Shown here: one piece after another, positions 24,806-32,687 of the stretch
Layout: each line of letters begins with the position of its first letter
Position numbering within the stretch: position 1 is the first letter of the stretch
From: JBJXGV01 sp046160485
GTDB lineage: Bacteria > Orphanbacterota > Orphanbacteria > JBJXGV01
Reading direction: 5' to 3'
Assembly (NCBI GenBank): GCA_046160485.1
Contig: JBJXGV010000002.1
Span: forward strand, 62,001 to 126,000
DNA: 64,000 nucleotides
Translations under genes and position numbers: made by a program
Notes under the pieces: model-generated
The model's input: the letters and a program-made list of their open reading frames with translations, nothing else
What the model was told of the DNA's origin: nothing
Database searches by the model: none

Positions 24806-25261
24806 TCACAGATCCTCTCCCGGATCTACGCCTCGCCCAATCAAGCTTTTTTTTAGAACCGTGTTCCGCATGTACAGCTCCGCGAGCTGCTGCTTGAGCT
24901 GGCTGTTCTCTTGGCGGAGACCCGTCACCTCGCCGCTCGTCGCCTCGCGCTGCGTGTCGCCCAACAACCGCCGCTTCCCAGCCTCGAGGAACTCCCGGCT
25001 CCACAGGTAGTACAGGTTCGGGCTGATCCCTTCGCGACGGCACAGCTCCGCGATCGTCGCCTCTCCCCGCAACCCTTCCAGTACGATGCGGATCTTCTCT
25101 TCGGCGCTGTACCGGCGCCGCGTCCGTCTGCGGATCTCCCGGACCTTCGCCTCCGGGCCCGACTTCTCTACGCGCGCCCCCTTCTCCGGCCGCGCGCTTC
25201 TCTCCCGATCGGAGTTCTCAACACTTTCAGATCGATCAGGCTTCTCGGTTCTCTCGGCCAT
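24806..25261 (-). CDS. IS3-family transposase orfA
   Basis: 151 residues. A charged N-terminal extension is followed by the IS3/IS911 helix-turn-helix domain (RYSAEEKIRIVLEGL, ATIAELCRREGISPNLYYLW) and a leucine-zipper-like coil (LRQENSQLKQQLAELYM), as expected for the DNA-binding subunit that recognises the IS ends. The frame ends 45 bases after the slippery site in orfA's zero frame. ATG start at 25261 with AAGGAGGTG upstream. Confidence 0.88.
   Translation of the reverse strand: MAERTEKPDRSESVENSDRERSARPEKGARVEKSGPEAKVREIRRRTRRRYSAEEKIRIVLEGLRGEATIAELCRREGISPNLYYLWSREFLEAGKRRLLGDTQREATSGEVTGLRQENSQLKQQLAELYMRNTVLKKSLIGRGVDPGEDL
24847..24854 (-). promoter_or_regulatory. Programmed -1 frameshift site between orfA and orfB
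   Basis: Run of eight A on the minus strand within CTAAAAAAAAGC, codons CTA AAA AAA AGC in orfA. A -1 slip gives KKKLDWARRR in the orfB frame. This is the standard IS3-family arrangement. Confidence 0.7.
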
Positions 25262-25333
25262 CGGACACCTCCTTCGGTAGCTCCAAGGCTACCCCGAAAG
25301 TGTCTCTTATTTTAGGCCTTGAAATGGTCCCAC

Positions 25334-26644
25334 TCAGGCTGACACGAAACACTCCTCACGGTCGCGGTCGAGGAACGAGTGGATCATTTGGTCAACGTCT
25401 GACTGGGGTGGGCGACCCAGGACTTGGTAGTAGCACGTCAGAGGTTTATCTAGGTCAAGAGTCTCGAATTCCAAGCGAGTCCGATGCAAAGTGCCGACCG
25501 CAATCTCTTTCTCGAAGTGGCCGACGACTTCGAGAAGATTGGTAAGGCCACCAGGCACGAACTGCGGATCTCGGCCGACGTGGATACCGGATCGGCCGTC
25601 GAATCCGAGGTACCGACGATCCATCCCGACGAGAAACTCGACATCAGCGCGGTCCAGCGATTCCCGAAAGAGCTGAAGAGCGGACTCTCTGAGGCCGACT
25701 GTCGTTCGCCGCTCCACGTAATCGAGCAGGTTGCGAAGCACGCGCACCCGGAGTCCGAATACCCTCTCGCGGAGGGCCTCCAGTCGTCGAGCGTTCGCAG
25801 TCCTCAGCGGCGGTAGGATCGCGGCATCGTCGTAGCTGCATCCGATGCCGAGTTTCCTGCTGAGCGCCTCTGCCGCGCGTATCCAACGGTGCGGCTCAGG
25901 ATCATCGAGCAACGAGGTCGGGGGTGCGGGACGGGTCGGATAGACTTCCTTTGGCGCATACCAGGGAATTCCGAAAAGGTCGAGTGGTCCTCGAATGACA
26001 TGGGTGTCAAGCTTTGGGCTTCCGGCGATCTTGGAGGACCACACGAGTTCTTGATGCAGGGTGCCGCGTTCGCGCCAATGCAGACTCCGAACTTCTTCGA
26101 TGGAGGGTACTTCCAGAGTCGTGCGCTCGAACTCAACAGGGTACTTCGTGAAATAGAGTCGCCATAGATGCCAGTCTAGCCACGGGAAATCACGTTTTCG
26201 GTACTTCGGGAAGCCAGTCATCACGAGTGGCTCCCGATTCTCTTCCTGCTCGCGAATGAAAGACGCTGTGAGGCGATGAAGTTCCTGGAGCGAGTAAAAG
26301 GGAGTGAAGACGAACGGCGTCCCCGCACCGAACGTCAGATACTCAACGGCGGATTCCCGTTTCGATAGCTCGCCGAGGTTTGAAGTCTCGAAAGCGTGAA
26401 GCACGGCTTCGTGGTCCGAAGTCGCTCCGAGTGCTCGGTGCAGATTTGGTCTGAGAGACAGTCCGCGACGCGCGCCGATTTCGTCTTCAGCTCTTACGGG
26501 TTTGCCACGCCCGTCCCGCACAGTCCGCGCGAGGATTCTTCTGACACGCGCCGAGTCGAGCCCGTAGTGTCCCGCGATTAGTTCGGTCTTCGCGTCGATC
26601 GCGACAGATACCGAGTAAGTTTTGTCAATCGGCTGCCGGGCCAT
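25334..26644 (-). CDS. Hypothetical protein near the distal island end
   Basis: 436 residues from the ATG at 26644, not recognised. Soluble, without signal peptide or membrane helix. Notable segments are KTELIAGHYGLDSARVRRILARTVRDGRG (helix-turn-helix-like), VMTGFPKYRKRDFPWLDWHLWRLYFTK, and ELVWSSKIAGSPKLDTHVI, followed by an alpha-helical region (RRLEALRERVFGLRVRVLRNLLDY) and FLVGMDRRYLGFDGRSG. Mixed charge and aromatic residues suggest an enzyme or a DNA-associated protein, but I make no assignment. The stop codon lies one base inside the flank of the IS3 right end, so the natural C-terminus could have been cut by the IS. It is the last cargo gene before the right island junction. Confidence 0.65.
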   Translation of the reverse strand: MARQPIDKTYSVSVAIDAKTELIAGHYGLDSARVRRILARTVRDGRGKPVRAEDEIGARRGLSLRPNLHRALGATSDHEAVLHAFETSNLGELSKRESAVEYLTFGAGTPFVFTPFYSLQELHRLTASFIREQEENREPLVMTGFPKYRKRDFPWLDWHLWRLYFTKYPVEFERTTLEVPSIEEVRSLHWRERGTLHQELVWSSKIAGSPKLDTHVIRGPLDLFGIPWYAPKEVYPTRPAPPTSLLDDPEPHRWIRAAEALSRKLGIGCSYDDAAILPPLRTANARRLEALRERVFGLRVRVLRNLLDYVERRTTVGLRESALQLFRESLDRADVEFLVGMDRRYLGFDGRSGIHVGRDPQFVPGGLTNLLEVVGHFEKEIAVGTLHRTRLEFETLDLDKPLTCYYQVLGRPPQSDVDQMIHSFLDRDREECFVSA

Positions 26645-26725
26645 TGGTCCATCCAATCGCGGGAGGAAATTTGCGCGCGGATGCTGCCAGCGGCGCGCGC
26701 CCGCGTCAAGGGGGAGGACGCTATT

Positions 26726-26845
26726 TCACTCGCTCATAACGCCTTGCGCAAATAGCTCGCCCGTGTCGATCTCCACGAGGAGTGCTTCGAAGTCGGGCAT
26801 GGGAGCGAGTAGCGCGGTTCGGAACGCGTCGACGAAGGGGTACCA
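26726..26845 (-). other. Start-less in-frame tail: alternative C-terminus of the island recombinase
   Basis: From the TGG in the right junction core, the minus strand reads 39 codons (WYPFVDAFRTALLAPMPDFE, then ALLVEIDTGELFAQGVMSE) to a TGA. No start codon precedes it in frame except an internal ATG. The frame is in the same phase as the recombinase at the left junction (REWYRYG there, RKWYPFV here). In an excised circle the recombinase would therefore end with this tail rather than the tRNA-derived one. Chance open frames of this length are common in GC-rich DNA, hence moderate confidence. Confidence 0.5.
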
Positions 26846-26856
26846 TTTGCGACGAG
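26839..26856. repeat. attR candidate (distal junction)
   Basis: GGTACCATTTGCGACGAG, 16 of 18 identical to 7046-7063. The first seven bases (GGTACCA) are the tRNA-Glu 3' end including CCA; the bases before it (GACGAAGG) are not tRNA-like, so this is a displaced 3' end and not a second tRNA. Confidence 0.65.
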
Positions 26857-26886
26857 CCCCTCGACCGCGATGTCGAGGGGCTTTTT
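26855..26886 (+). terminator. Orphan intrinsic terminator beyond the right junction
   Basis: Perfect 10-bp stem AGCCCCTCGA/TCGAGGGGCT (26855-26864 and 26873-26882) with an 8-base loop, then TTTTTG. No gene on the plus strand reads into it. It is best explained as the original terminator of tRNA-Glu, displaced by the island. Confidence 0.75.
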
Positions 26887-26965
26887 GTATTGCGCCGCGA
26901 TTCCCGTAGCGATTCCCGATTCAGGCGCCGCGGGACAATCGAGCTCTCCCTCGGAGCCGAATGAC

Positions 26966-28507
26966 CTAGGTCGCGGCGTCCTCTCCGGGGGCGAGACCGC
27001 ACGCCTTCATCTTGCGGTGCATCTGGAAGCGGCTCCAGCCGAAGGTCGCGGCAGCGGCTGTGACATTCCAGCCGCTCGCATCGAGCGCGGCGCGTACGGC
27101 GTCGCAGCTCGTCTCCTCCGGTGCCGCCTTCGCCGCGAGCGTGCGCGATTTCGTTCGTCCGCCGGGGAGCCGCAGCTCCTTGCGCAAGTCGGGCGTGAGT
27201 TCGATACGATCCGCGGTGCTGGAAAAAAGGGCGATTAACAACAGGCGTTCGAGTTCGCGCATGTTTGTCGTGTAGTCATGGCGGAGGAGCGCGTCGATCA
27301 ACTCGAGGCTCACGCGGTAGGCGCCGCTGGTCGCGGGAGCTTCCGTGAATCGCTCCACGACCGACTTCTCCCCGTCGCGCCGCGCCATCGTCCGAAGCAA
27401 GTGGACAACGAAAAGAGGAATGTCTTCGCGTCGCGTGTTCAGCCCCGTGACCGCGAGCGACACCTTCAGACGCGCGAGCAGGTCCTCCTTGATTTCGCTA
27501 AGCGGCCGGTTGGTCGCGGCGACCAAACGAAAGTCCGACGCGAGCGCTTCGTCGACACCGAGCCGCCGGTACTCGCCGCCGTCGTCGAGAACGCGCAAGA
27601 GTTTTCCCTGCAGTTCGATCGGGAGTTGGCCGAGCTCATCGAGAAAGAGCGTCGAGCCGTGCGCCTCTCCGATGAGGCCGCGCCGTTCAGGCGTTCCCGG
27701 GTTCGGGTAGTCCTGCCGGTTGCCAAAGAGCTCGGCTTCGATGAGCGACGGTGGGATTCCGCTGGCGTTTTGCGCGACGACCGCGCGCCGCGCGCGCGGC
27801 GAGATGTTGTGAATCGCGAGCGCCGTGAGTTCCTTGCCGCTTCCGCTCGGTCCGTGCACGACGACGTGCTGCGTGACTTGCCCGGCGAAGCCGATCCGGT
27901 CGCGCAGCGCCCACGCGGCTGGGCTCTCGCCGACGATGCCGTCGTCGTCTGGGGAGCCGAAACGCGCGGCGCGCCCGGCCGGATAGAATCGCGGCGCGTC
28001 GAGACGCGACGGGCGCGGCGTACTAAGAAAGAGCGCGGAATCGCCGATCGAAATCGTCTCGCCCGGTTCGAGCACGGTCGACTCGCCTCGTGCAAGCTCG
28101 CGTTCCGTATTGATCCGCACGCGCGCCTTGCCGGCGTTTCTGACGCGGATGCCCGCGGCGGGGGCGGCTTGGAGCTCGAGCTGGACGCGAGACACATACG
28201 CGGGCATCTCTAACGGAAGGCCGACGCGCAGATCGCCGGGCCGCACGCGCGCGGGAGCGAGAACATCGTGCCCGGCGTAGTCGAAGTCGGCGTCGAAGCG
28301 GCCGATCACGCCGGGTTTATCGCCCCGGCGGCCGCCGATGAAGATGACCTCGCCGACGCGGTGCGGTTCGTTGTTCGACCAGACGACGACGAGCGATGCG
28401 ACGAGAGCGGCGGAAGGATCCGCCGCCGCTTCGCCAGGCGAATCCGCCGGTGCGTCGAGCGTTTCTTTTCGCGGGTCTTGCGAACGCCCCGCCGTGTCCG
28501 AGATCAC
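26966..28507 (-). CDS. FHA / AAA+ / Fis-type transcriptional regulator
   Basis: 513 residues. An N-terminal FHA-like domain (about 45-150; the phosphothreonine-binding signature appears as YVSRVQLELQ and RVRNAG) is followed by an AAA+ domain with Walker A GPSGSGKE, Walker B STLFLDELGQLP, and sensor FRLVAATNR, and ends with a Fis-type helix-turn-helix (WNVTAAAATFGWSRFQMHRKMKACG). This is the layout of bacterial enhancer-binding proteins that open sigma54 promoters. The GAFTGA loop that contacts sigma54 is absent; its place is taken by RQDYPNPGTPERRGLIGEA, a variant I recall from other FHA-type members. Either this family uses a different contact or does not act on sigma54. FHA suggests control by a Ser/Thr kinase such as the one at 32688. 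Divergent from the giant secreted protein. Confidence 0.85.
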   Translation of the reverse strand: MISDTAGRSQDPRKETLDAPADSPGEAAADPSAALVASLVVVWSNNEPHRVGEVIFIGGRRGDKPGVIGRFDADFDYAGHDVLAPARVRPGDLRVGLPLEMPAYVSRVQLELQAAPAAGIRVRNAGKARVRINTERELARGESTVLEPGETISIGDSALFLSTPRPSRLDAPRFYPAGRAARFGSPDDDGIVGESPAAWALRDRIGFAGQVTQHVVVHGPSGSGKELTALAIHNISPRARRAVVAQNASGIPPSLIEAELFGNRQDYPNPGTPERRGLIGEAHGSTLFLDELGQLPIELQGKLLRVLDDGGEYRRLGVDEALASDFRLVAATNRPLSEIKEDLLARLKVSLAVTGLNTRREDIPLFVVHLLRTMARRDGEKSVVERFTEAPATSGAYRVSLELIDALLRHDYTTNMRELERLLLIALFSSTADRIELTPDLRKELRLPGGRTKSRTLAAKAAPEETSCDAVRAALDASGWNVTAAAATFGWSRFQMHRKMKACGLAPGEDAAT

Positions 28508-28862
28508 GCGCTCCCTTTCGTCTTGGCCGAGAGCGCCGACATCGCTTCGCCCTCTTAAACGAGTTCGACTCTATCGCACTTCTTTGACCCGAGCCCACGG
28601 CATAATGCCGTCACTCACTCCCGTCACGAGCGTCGCGAGCTGCTCTTGCGTCCCGAAGGTGTGCGCACAGGCTCGCCCGCACATCGAACGTGTGCGCACG
28701 CCTCCGTTCGCGCGCTAACTTCCGCATCCACACTGCGGCAACAGGACCGCGGATTGGCGCGCCGGTTGCGTTGTGCCTCCGCGATCGCACTCGCGCAGCC
28801 GGCATCGACCGGGCGCCGCGCACCCACGAACACGACTCGCGCAAATTGCCGGAGGGAATGAG
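28508..28862 (+). promoter_or_regulatory. Divergent control region: two identical sites and a sigma54-like promoter
   Basis: Contains two exact copies of GTGTGCGCAC (28659-28668 and 28690-28699), each holding the perfect palindrome GTGCGCAC, 31 bases apart centre to centre (about three helical turns). Downstream, TTGGCGCG-CCGG-TTGCG (28754-28770) fits the sigma54 -24/-12 pattern (GG and GC with correct spacing), 92 bases before the ATG of the giant secreted protein. The arrangement looks like enhancer sites plus promoter, next to an enhancer-binding-type regulator. No gene is supported in this stretch. Confidence 0.5.
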
Positions 28863-31800
28863 ATGACGACAACATGGATTCAACTCGCAACGAGTACGCT
28901 CGACCGCATGCCGGTGGTTCGGCGCCTGGGCGCACGAGTCCGCCGCATCGCGATCATCGTGGCGGGCATCACGCTTCTCGCTGCGGGTGCGATCGGCGCG
29001 AGCATGACCGCGCTCTCGTGGAACAACGCGGGCGGCGGGGCTGCGGCGACGGCGGCGAATTGGGCCCCGGCGCAAGTTCCGACGTCGTCCGACGACCTGA
29101 CGTTCAACCTCAACAACACGTACACGGTGACGTACAACTCGAGCGTCCCGTCGAGCCGCAGCCACACCTATAGGCAAGGCATCGTCACTCTCTCCGCGAC
29201 GAGCCCGCACACGGTGACGAATGGCATCGTCGTCGGTAGCGCGAGCGGCGACATCGCGACTGCGACGCTCACCACGGGAACCGTCACGAGCGGCAACATC
29301 GTCGGCAACGGCGCCGTCACGGTCGCGAGCGCGTCCGGCAGCATCGGCACGCTCAACGTGAACGACGACGACGCGGATCTCATCTTGGCAACGTCGACCG
29401 GCGACCTGACTGTCGCCGCCGGCGGCGCCGGACTTCTCAACGTCACGAACGGCGGGCTCGTTCAAGTGGCGGACAGATTTACCGTAGGAAGCAACAGCAC
29501 GTCATCGTCGACCGTCACGGTGAGCGGCTTCAGCGTCGCGCCCGTGGGGCGCTCGACGCTCATCGTGAATGGCACGGGGCCCGCGGCAGCGATTGGCGCC
29601 GGCGGCGATGTCGTTATGACTGTGAACACAGGAGCGCTCGCCGACTTCGCGGGCGACGTCAACGTCGCGCAGGGGAGCGCCTCGACGTCGACGCTGTCGG
29701 TCGCGGGCGTAGGCCTTGTCGATGCGCAGATCGATGTCGGCGGCGACTTGAACATCGGGCGCAACCAGGCGGGTGGCTCCGCGGGCGGCGTCGGGACGGT
29801 CAACGTGAACGCCGACGCTGCGCTCAACGTCGCCGGCACTCTCAACGTCGCGGGCGATCCGGACGGCGGCACGGGAACGCTCCACCTCGCGGATGGCGGC
29901 GCGATCACGGCAGGCTCTTTCGCCGTCGGCCCGGGCGGTACGCTCGATCTCGACGGCGGCGCGCTCGACGTCAACGGCGGCACCTTCACGTTCACGAATC
30001 CCGCCGTCGATTTCGTGCTCGGCGGCGTCGATAGTCCGGCGGTAACGCTCACGAGTGCAGACGCGACGTTTCAGGCCAACGCGACGACCACAGCGCTCAC
30101 CGTCGGCGGGGGCGCAGGCTCAAACCCCGCCGGCCTCACCTTACTCGCCGGCTCCACGCTGACGATTCCAGCGGGCGATATCGTGCTCGGCCAAACCTCG
30201 GACAACGCCTTCCTCTATTTCGATAGCGCGGATCTCAACATGCCGACCACCGCGAAACTCATCGTTGGGCAATCGGCTAAGGCGCGGATCGAGGCGAGGA
30301 GCGGCACGAACATGACGGGCGGCGACGTCTTCATCGGTCAGAACGCGGGCTCAGATGGACGTCTCGTGATGAATGTCGGCACCAATGCAGCAAGCTTTCA
30401 GCGCGTGTACGTTGGCGGCTCGAACACCGCTGCCGGGGGAACCGGATGGCTCAAGATCGACACCGGCTCCGTTCTCAACGCCAACGACACAGCCGTCAAC
30501 GTCAAGGTCTGGCCTTCGGGGACTCTCGATGTCAGCGGCACGCTCAATTCCCCCAGCGTCATTCAGGTCCTCGGGAGTGCGCGCGTGTTCGACGGAGGCG
30601 CAATCAACGCATCGACGATGCTCGTCGAGAGCGGGGGCGAGTTATTCGGCCTTCAAGGGTCGGTCGCCGCGAACGTTCAGGCGAATTCGGGCTCGCTCAT
30701 CACCGTCGGATCCCAAAGCCTGACGCTGGGCAACGCGGCGAGCGGGAGCGGCTTCGTCAACAACGGCACACTCGCCATCAACAGCGGGGTCGCGACCATT
30801 CTCGACGCGAACACGGCGAACGTGAACACCGCGTCGCTCGCCGGAGGAACGCTCGTCGTCCCCAACGGCGCGACGCTCGCGAACGGCACCACGCTCTCCG
30901 GACACGGCACCGTCGACGCCGACGTCGCGAACTTCGGCACGATCATCGCGGCGGACAGCGGGCTCGTGTTCAAGGGCGTCGTGAACGGCGTCGGCCAGGG
31001 ATTCTTCGGGACGCGCGTCTCGTTCATCGAGGGCGGCGGCTTCACGGGGACCGGCGGAATCGTCGCTGACATCACCGGCGATTCCACGTCGCTGATCACG
31101 CCGACGGGCAGTTTGACACTAGGGAACGCGTCGAGCACGTCCGGCATCGACTTCGACGGAGCGCTCAACGTCGCGAACCGCAGCGTCACGCTGTTCGACG
31201 CGGACCTCTCGGCGCTCGGGGGCCCCGTGACGATTGGTGCCGGGGGCACGCTCGCCACCTCGAACGGGTTGTTGCTCAAGAACGGCGGATCGATCACGGG
31301 CTCGGGCTCCGTAAACACCAGGCTGACCGGTGAACTCGGATCGAGCATCGTGGCTACGGGACCGCTCGCGATCGGACTCATCGCGGATTCCTTGGCCATG
31401 CAAACGGAAAGCAGGATCGACGCAGGCGCCTTCACCCTCACTCTGCGCGCAGCAGACGTGCGACTGAGACGAGCCACGACGATTGCGGGTGGCACACTCC
31501 TGCTCGATAGCCCCGACCCCGCTGGTGTGTTCATCTTCCTTGGCGGCAGCAGCCTCATCGGATCTGGCGTGCTCGCCAACGGCTCCGTCTTTACGCAACC
31601 CGGAGCCGTGATCACCGCAAGCGGCACGCTCACGATGGGGCGCTCCGATACGGGATCCGGATTCGACGCAAGAGGCGCGCTGAACGTCGGCCCGCACATC
31701 GTCAACCTCCTCGACCCGGCGTTCGGAGAACTCGGATCGCTCACGACCATCGACGGCGGCACGATCACATGCAACAAGGATCTCGAGATCGCCGGCGCCC

Positions 31801-32618
31801 CGCTCGCGGACGTCGTGCGCGGCACGGGTGAGATCGTCGCAAGTTCGCTCTTTCGCAGTCTCTCCAACAGCATCGTCGAACCTGGCAATCCGATCGGCAC
31901 GCTGACGGTCGGACAGAACTTCGAGCAACAGGTCGGCGGCGAGCTTTCGATCGAACTTGGCGGGGCGGGCGCGCTCGCCGGCAATCCTGGCGAGCCCCGC
32001 GAGGGCGTGAGCAAGAGCGGTAGCGTCGTGTGGGATCAGTTGATCGTGCCGGGGACGGCGACGATCGCGGGCACGCTGCGCGTCGCGCAACTCCCCGGAC
32101 TCGTCGTCGCCACGGGCGACAGCTTTCCGATTCTCTCGTGCGGCGCACTCGTCGGGACATTCGGCGTCGTCGTGTTCGACGATCCGTATCTCGACAACGC
32201 GTTCGACGTTGTCTACACACCGACCGCGGTCGTTCTCGTCGCGCGAGCGACGACGGGCGTCGATCTGCCGCCGATCGGTGACGCGAGCGATGACGATGAC
32301 TCCGACGATGGCGGCGTGATCGCCGGCGCGATTCCCGCGAGCTACGGCTTGCGCGTGAGCGGCCGCAATCCGTTCAGCGCGTCCGACGGCGCCGCGTTCG
32401 AATACGACGTGCCGCGCTCGAGCGCACCGGTCGCGATCTCGGTCTTCGACGTGAGCGGGCGGCGCATCGCGGATCTCGTGAGCGGCGCGCAGTTCGCGGG
32501 AACGCACGCCGCGAGCTGGCGCGGCGGCGAACTCAACGCGCTCCCCTCCGGCGTCTACTTCCTACGAATGGACGCAGCGGGCTTCGGCGAAACGAAAAGG
32601 CTCGTGCTCCTCAGGTAA
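28863..32618 (+). CDS. Giant secreted beta-solenoid protein with FlgD-like C-terminal domain
   Basis: 1251 residues. A long N-terminal leader has a hydrophobic helix at about 28-48 (IAIIVAGITLLAAGAIGASM). The body is built of degenerate beta-strand repeats with Gly, Ser, Thr, Asn and Val, such as GTLNVAGDPDGGTGTLHLADGG, GNASSTSGIDFDGALNVANR and GSGFVNNGTLAINSG, like autotransporter-associated beta-helix repeats that form a long right-handed solenoid. An acidic linker (DASDDDDSDDGG) precedes an FlgD-like domain (SGRNPFSASDGAAFEYDV to SGVYFLRMDAAG...LVLLR), so export is probably by a C-terminal-signal pathway and not by autotransport, as no beta-barrel is present. ATG chosen after CCGGAGGGAATGAG. 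A fibrous surface or matrix protein is likely; expression may depend on the divergent FHA/AAA+ regulator. Confidence 0.8.
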   Translation: MTTTWIQLATSTLDRMPVVRRLGARVRRIAIIVAGITLLAAGAIGASMTALSWNNAGGGAAATAANWAPAQVPTSSDDLTFNLNNTYTVTYNSSVPSSRSHTYRQGIVTLSATSPHTVTNGIVVGSASGDIATATLTTGTVTSGNIVGNGAVTVASASGSIGTLNVNDDDADLILATSTGDLTVAAGGAGLLNVTNGGLVQVADRFTVGSNSTSSSTVTVSGFSVAPVGRSTLIVNGTGPAAAIGAGGDVVMTVNTGALADFAGDVNVAQGSASTSTLSVAGVGLVDAQIDVGGDLNIGRNQAGGSAGGVGTVNVNADAALNVAGTLNVAGDPDGGTGTLHLADGGAITAGSFAVGPGGTLDLDGGALDVNGGTFTFTNPAVDFVLGGVDSPAVTLTSADATFQANATTTALTVGGGAGSNPAGLTLLAGSTLTIPAGDIVLGQTSDNAFLYFDSADLNMPTTAKLIVGQSAKARIEARSGTNMTGGDVFIGQNAGSDGRLVMNVGTNAASFQRVYVGGSNTAAGGTGWLKIDTGSVLNANDTAVNVKVWPSGTLDVSGTLNSPSVIQVLGSARVFDGGAINASTMLVESGGELFGLQGSVAANVQANSGSLITVGSQSLTLGNAASGSGFVNNGTLAINSGVATILDANTANVNTASLAGGTLVVPNGATLANGTTLSGHGTVDADVANFGTIIAADSGLVFKGVVNGVGQGFFGTRVSFIEGGGFTGTGGIVADITGDSTSLITPTGSLTLGNASSTSGIDFDGALNVANRSVTLFDADLSALGGPVTIGAGGTLATSNGLLLKNGGSITGSGSVNTRLTGELGSSIVATGPLAIGLIADSLAMQTESRIDAGAFTLTLRAADVRLRRATTIAGGTLLLDSPDPAGVFIFLGGSSLIGSGVLANGSVFTQPGAVITASGTLTMGRSDTGSGFDARGALNVGPHIVNLLDPAFGELGSLTTIDGGTITCNKDLEIAGAPLADVVRGTGEIVASSLFRSLSNSIVEPGNPIGTLTVGQNFEQQVGGELSIELGGAGALAGNPGEPREGVSKSGSVVWDQLIVPGTATIAGTLRVAQLPGLVVATGDSFPILSCGALVGTFGVVVFDDPYLDNAFDVVYTPTAVVLVARATTGVDLPPIGDASDDDDSDDGGVIAGAIPASYGLRVSGRNPFSASDGAAFEYDVPRSSAPVAISVFDVSGRRIADLVSGAQFAGTHAASWRGGELNALPSGVYFLRMDAAGFGETKRLVLLR

Positions 32619-32642
32619 TCCCGGCAACAGCTCAGTGACGAG

Positions 32643-32673
32643 GCGACCACTCCTGCGCTCTGGGAGTGGTCGC
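32643..32673. terminator. Bidirectional terminator hairpin
   Basis: Perfect 11-bp inverted repeat GCGACCACTCC/GGAGTGGTCGC with a 9-base loop, between the convergent solenoid and kinase genes. On the plus strand it is followed by the weakly T-rich TCGGTTTCGT. Confidence 0.65.
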
Positions 32674-32687
32674 TCGGTTTCGTCGCG

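Larger units (their letters stand above)
23757..25332 (-). mobile_element. IS3-family insertion sequence
   Basis: 1576 bases. Ends are imperfect inverted repeats starting TGGGAC and sharing AAGAGACAC about 30 bases in (left end 23757 onward; right end read from 25332 on the minus strand). It carries overlapping orfA and orfB with an A8 slippery run. No target-site duplication is visible (CAA at the left flank, CTC at the right), consistent with a deletion or rearrangement at one end; mcrB is truncated at the left end and another gene stops two bases from the right end. Confidence 0.85.
7046..26856. mobile_element. Genomic island integrated at tRNA-Glu
   Basis: About 19.8 kb bounded by an 18-base repeat (7046-7063 and 26839-26856, 16 of 18 identical) that starts within the tRNA 3' end. 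A serine recombinase with a small DNA-binding partner sits at the tRNA end, as in many integrative elements. Cargo includes secreted FlgD-tailed proteins, a set of small membrane or unknown proteins, a 300-base duplication flanking a large kelch protein, an McrBC remnant, an IS3 element and an unknown 436-residue protein. Each end is followed by a terminator just inside or outside the repeat. Parts of the cargo, such as the kelch gene at 17085, look less GC-rich than the flanking backbone. No replication, conjugation or phage structural genes are seen, so it looks like a stripped island. The boundaries are inferred. Confidence 0.7.

Noticed and set aside
24296..25043. Upstream extension of orfB as an independent start
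   Set aside because: It overlaps orfA in the -1 frame; the A8 slippery run explains the overlap as programmed frameshifting.
26839..26886. A second tRNA gene at the distal junction
   Set aside because: Only the last seven bases of the tRNA are present; upstream bases do not form T or anticodon arms.
28611..29465. 284-codon antisense frame over the solenoid gene
   Set aside because: Arg-rich shadow typical of GC-rich coding DNA; the opposite strand has a signal peptide, repeats and an FlgD-like domain.
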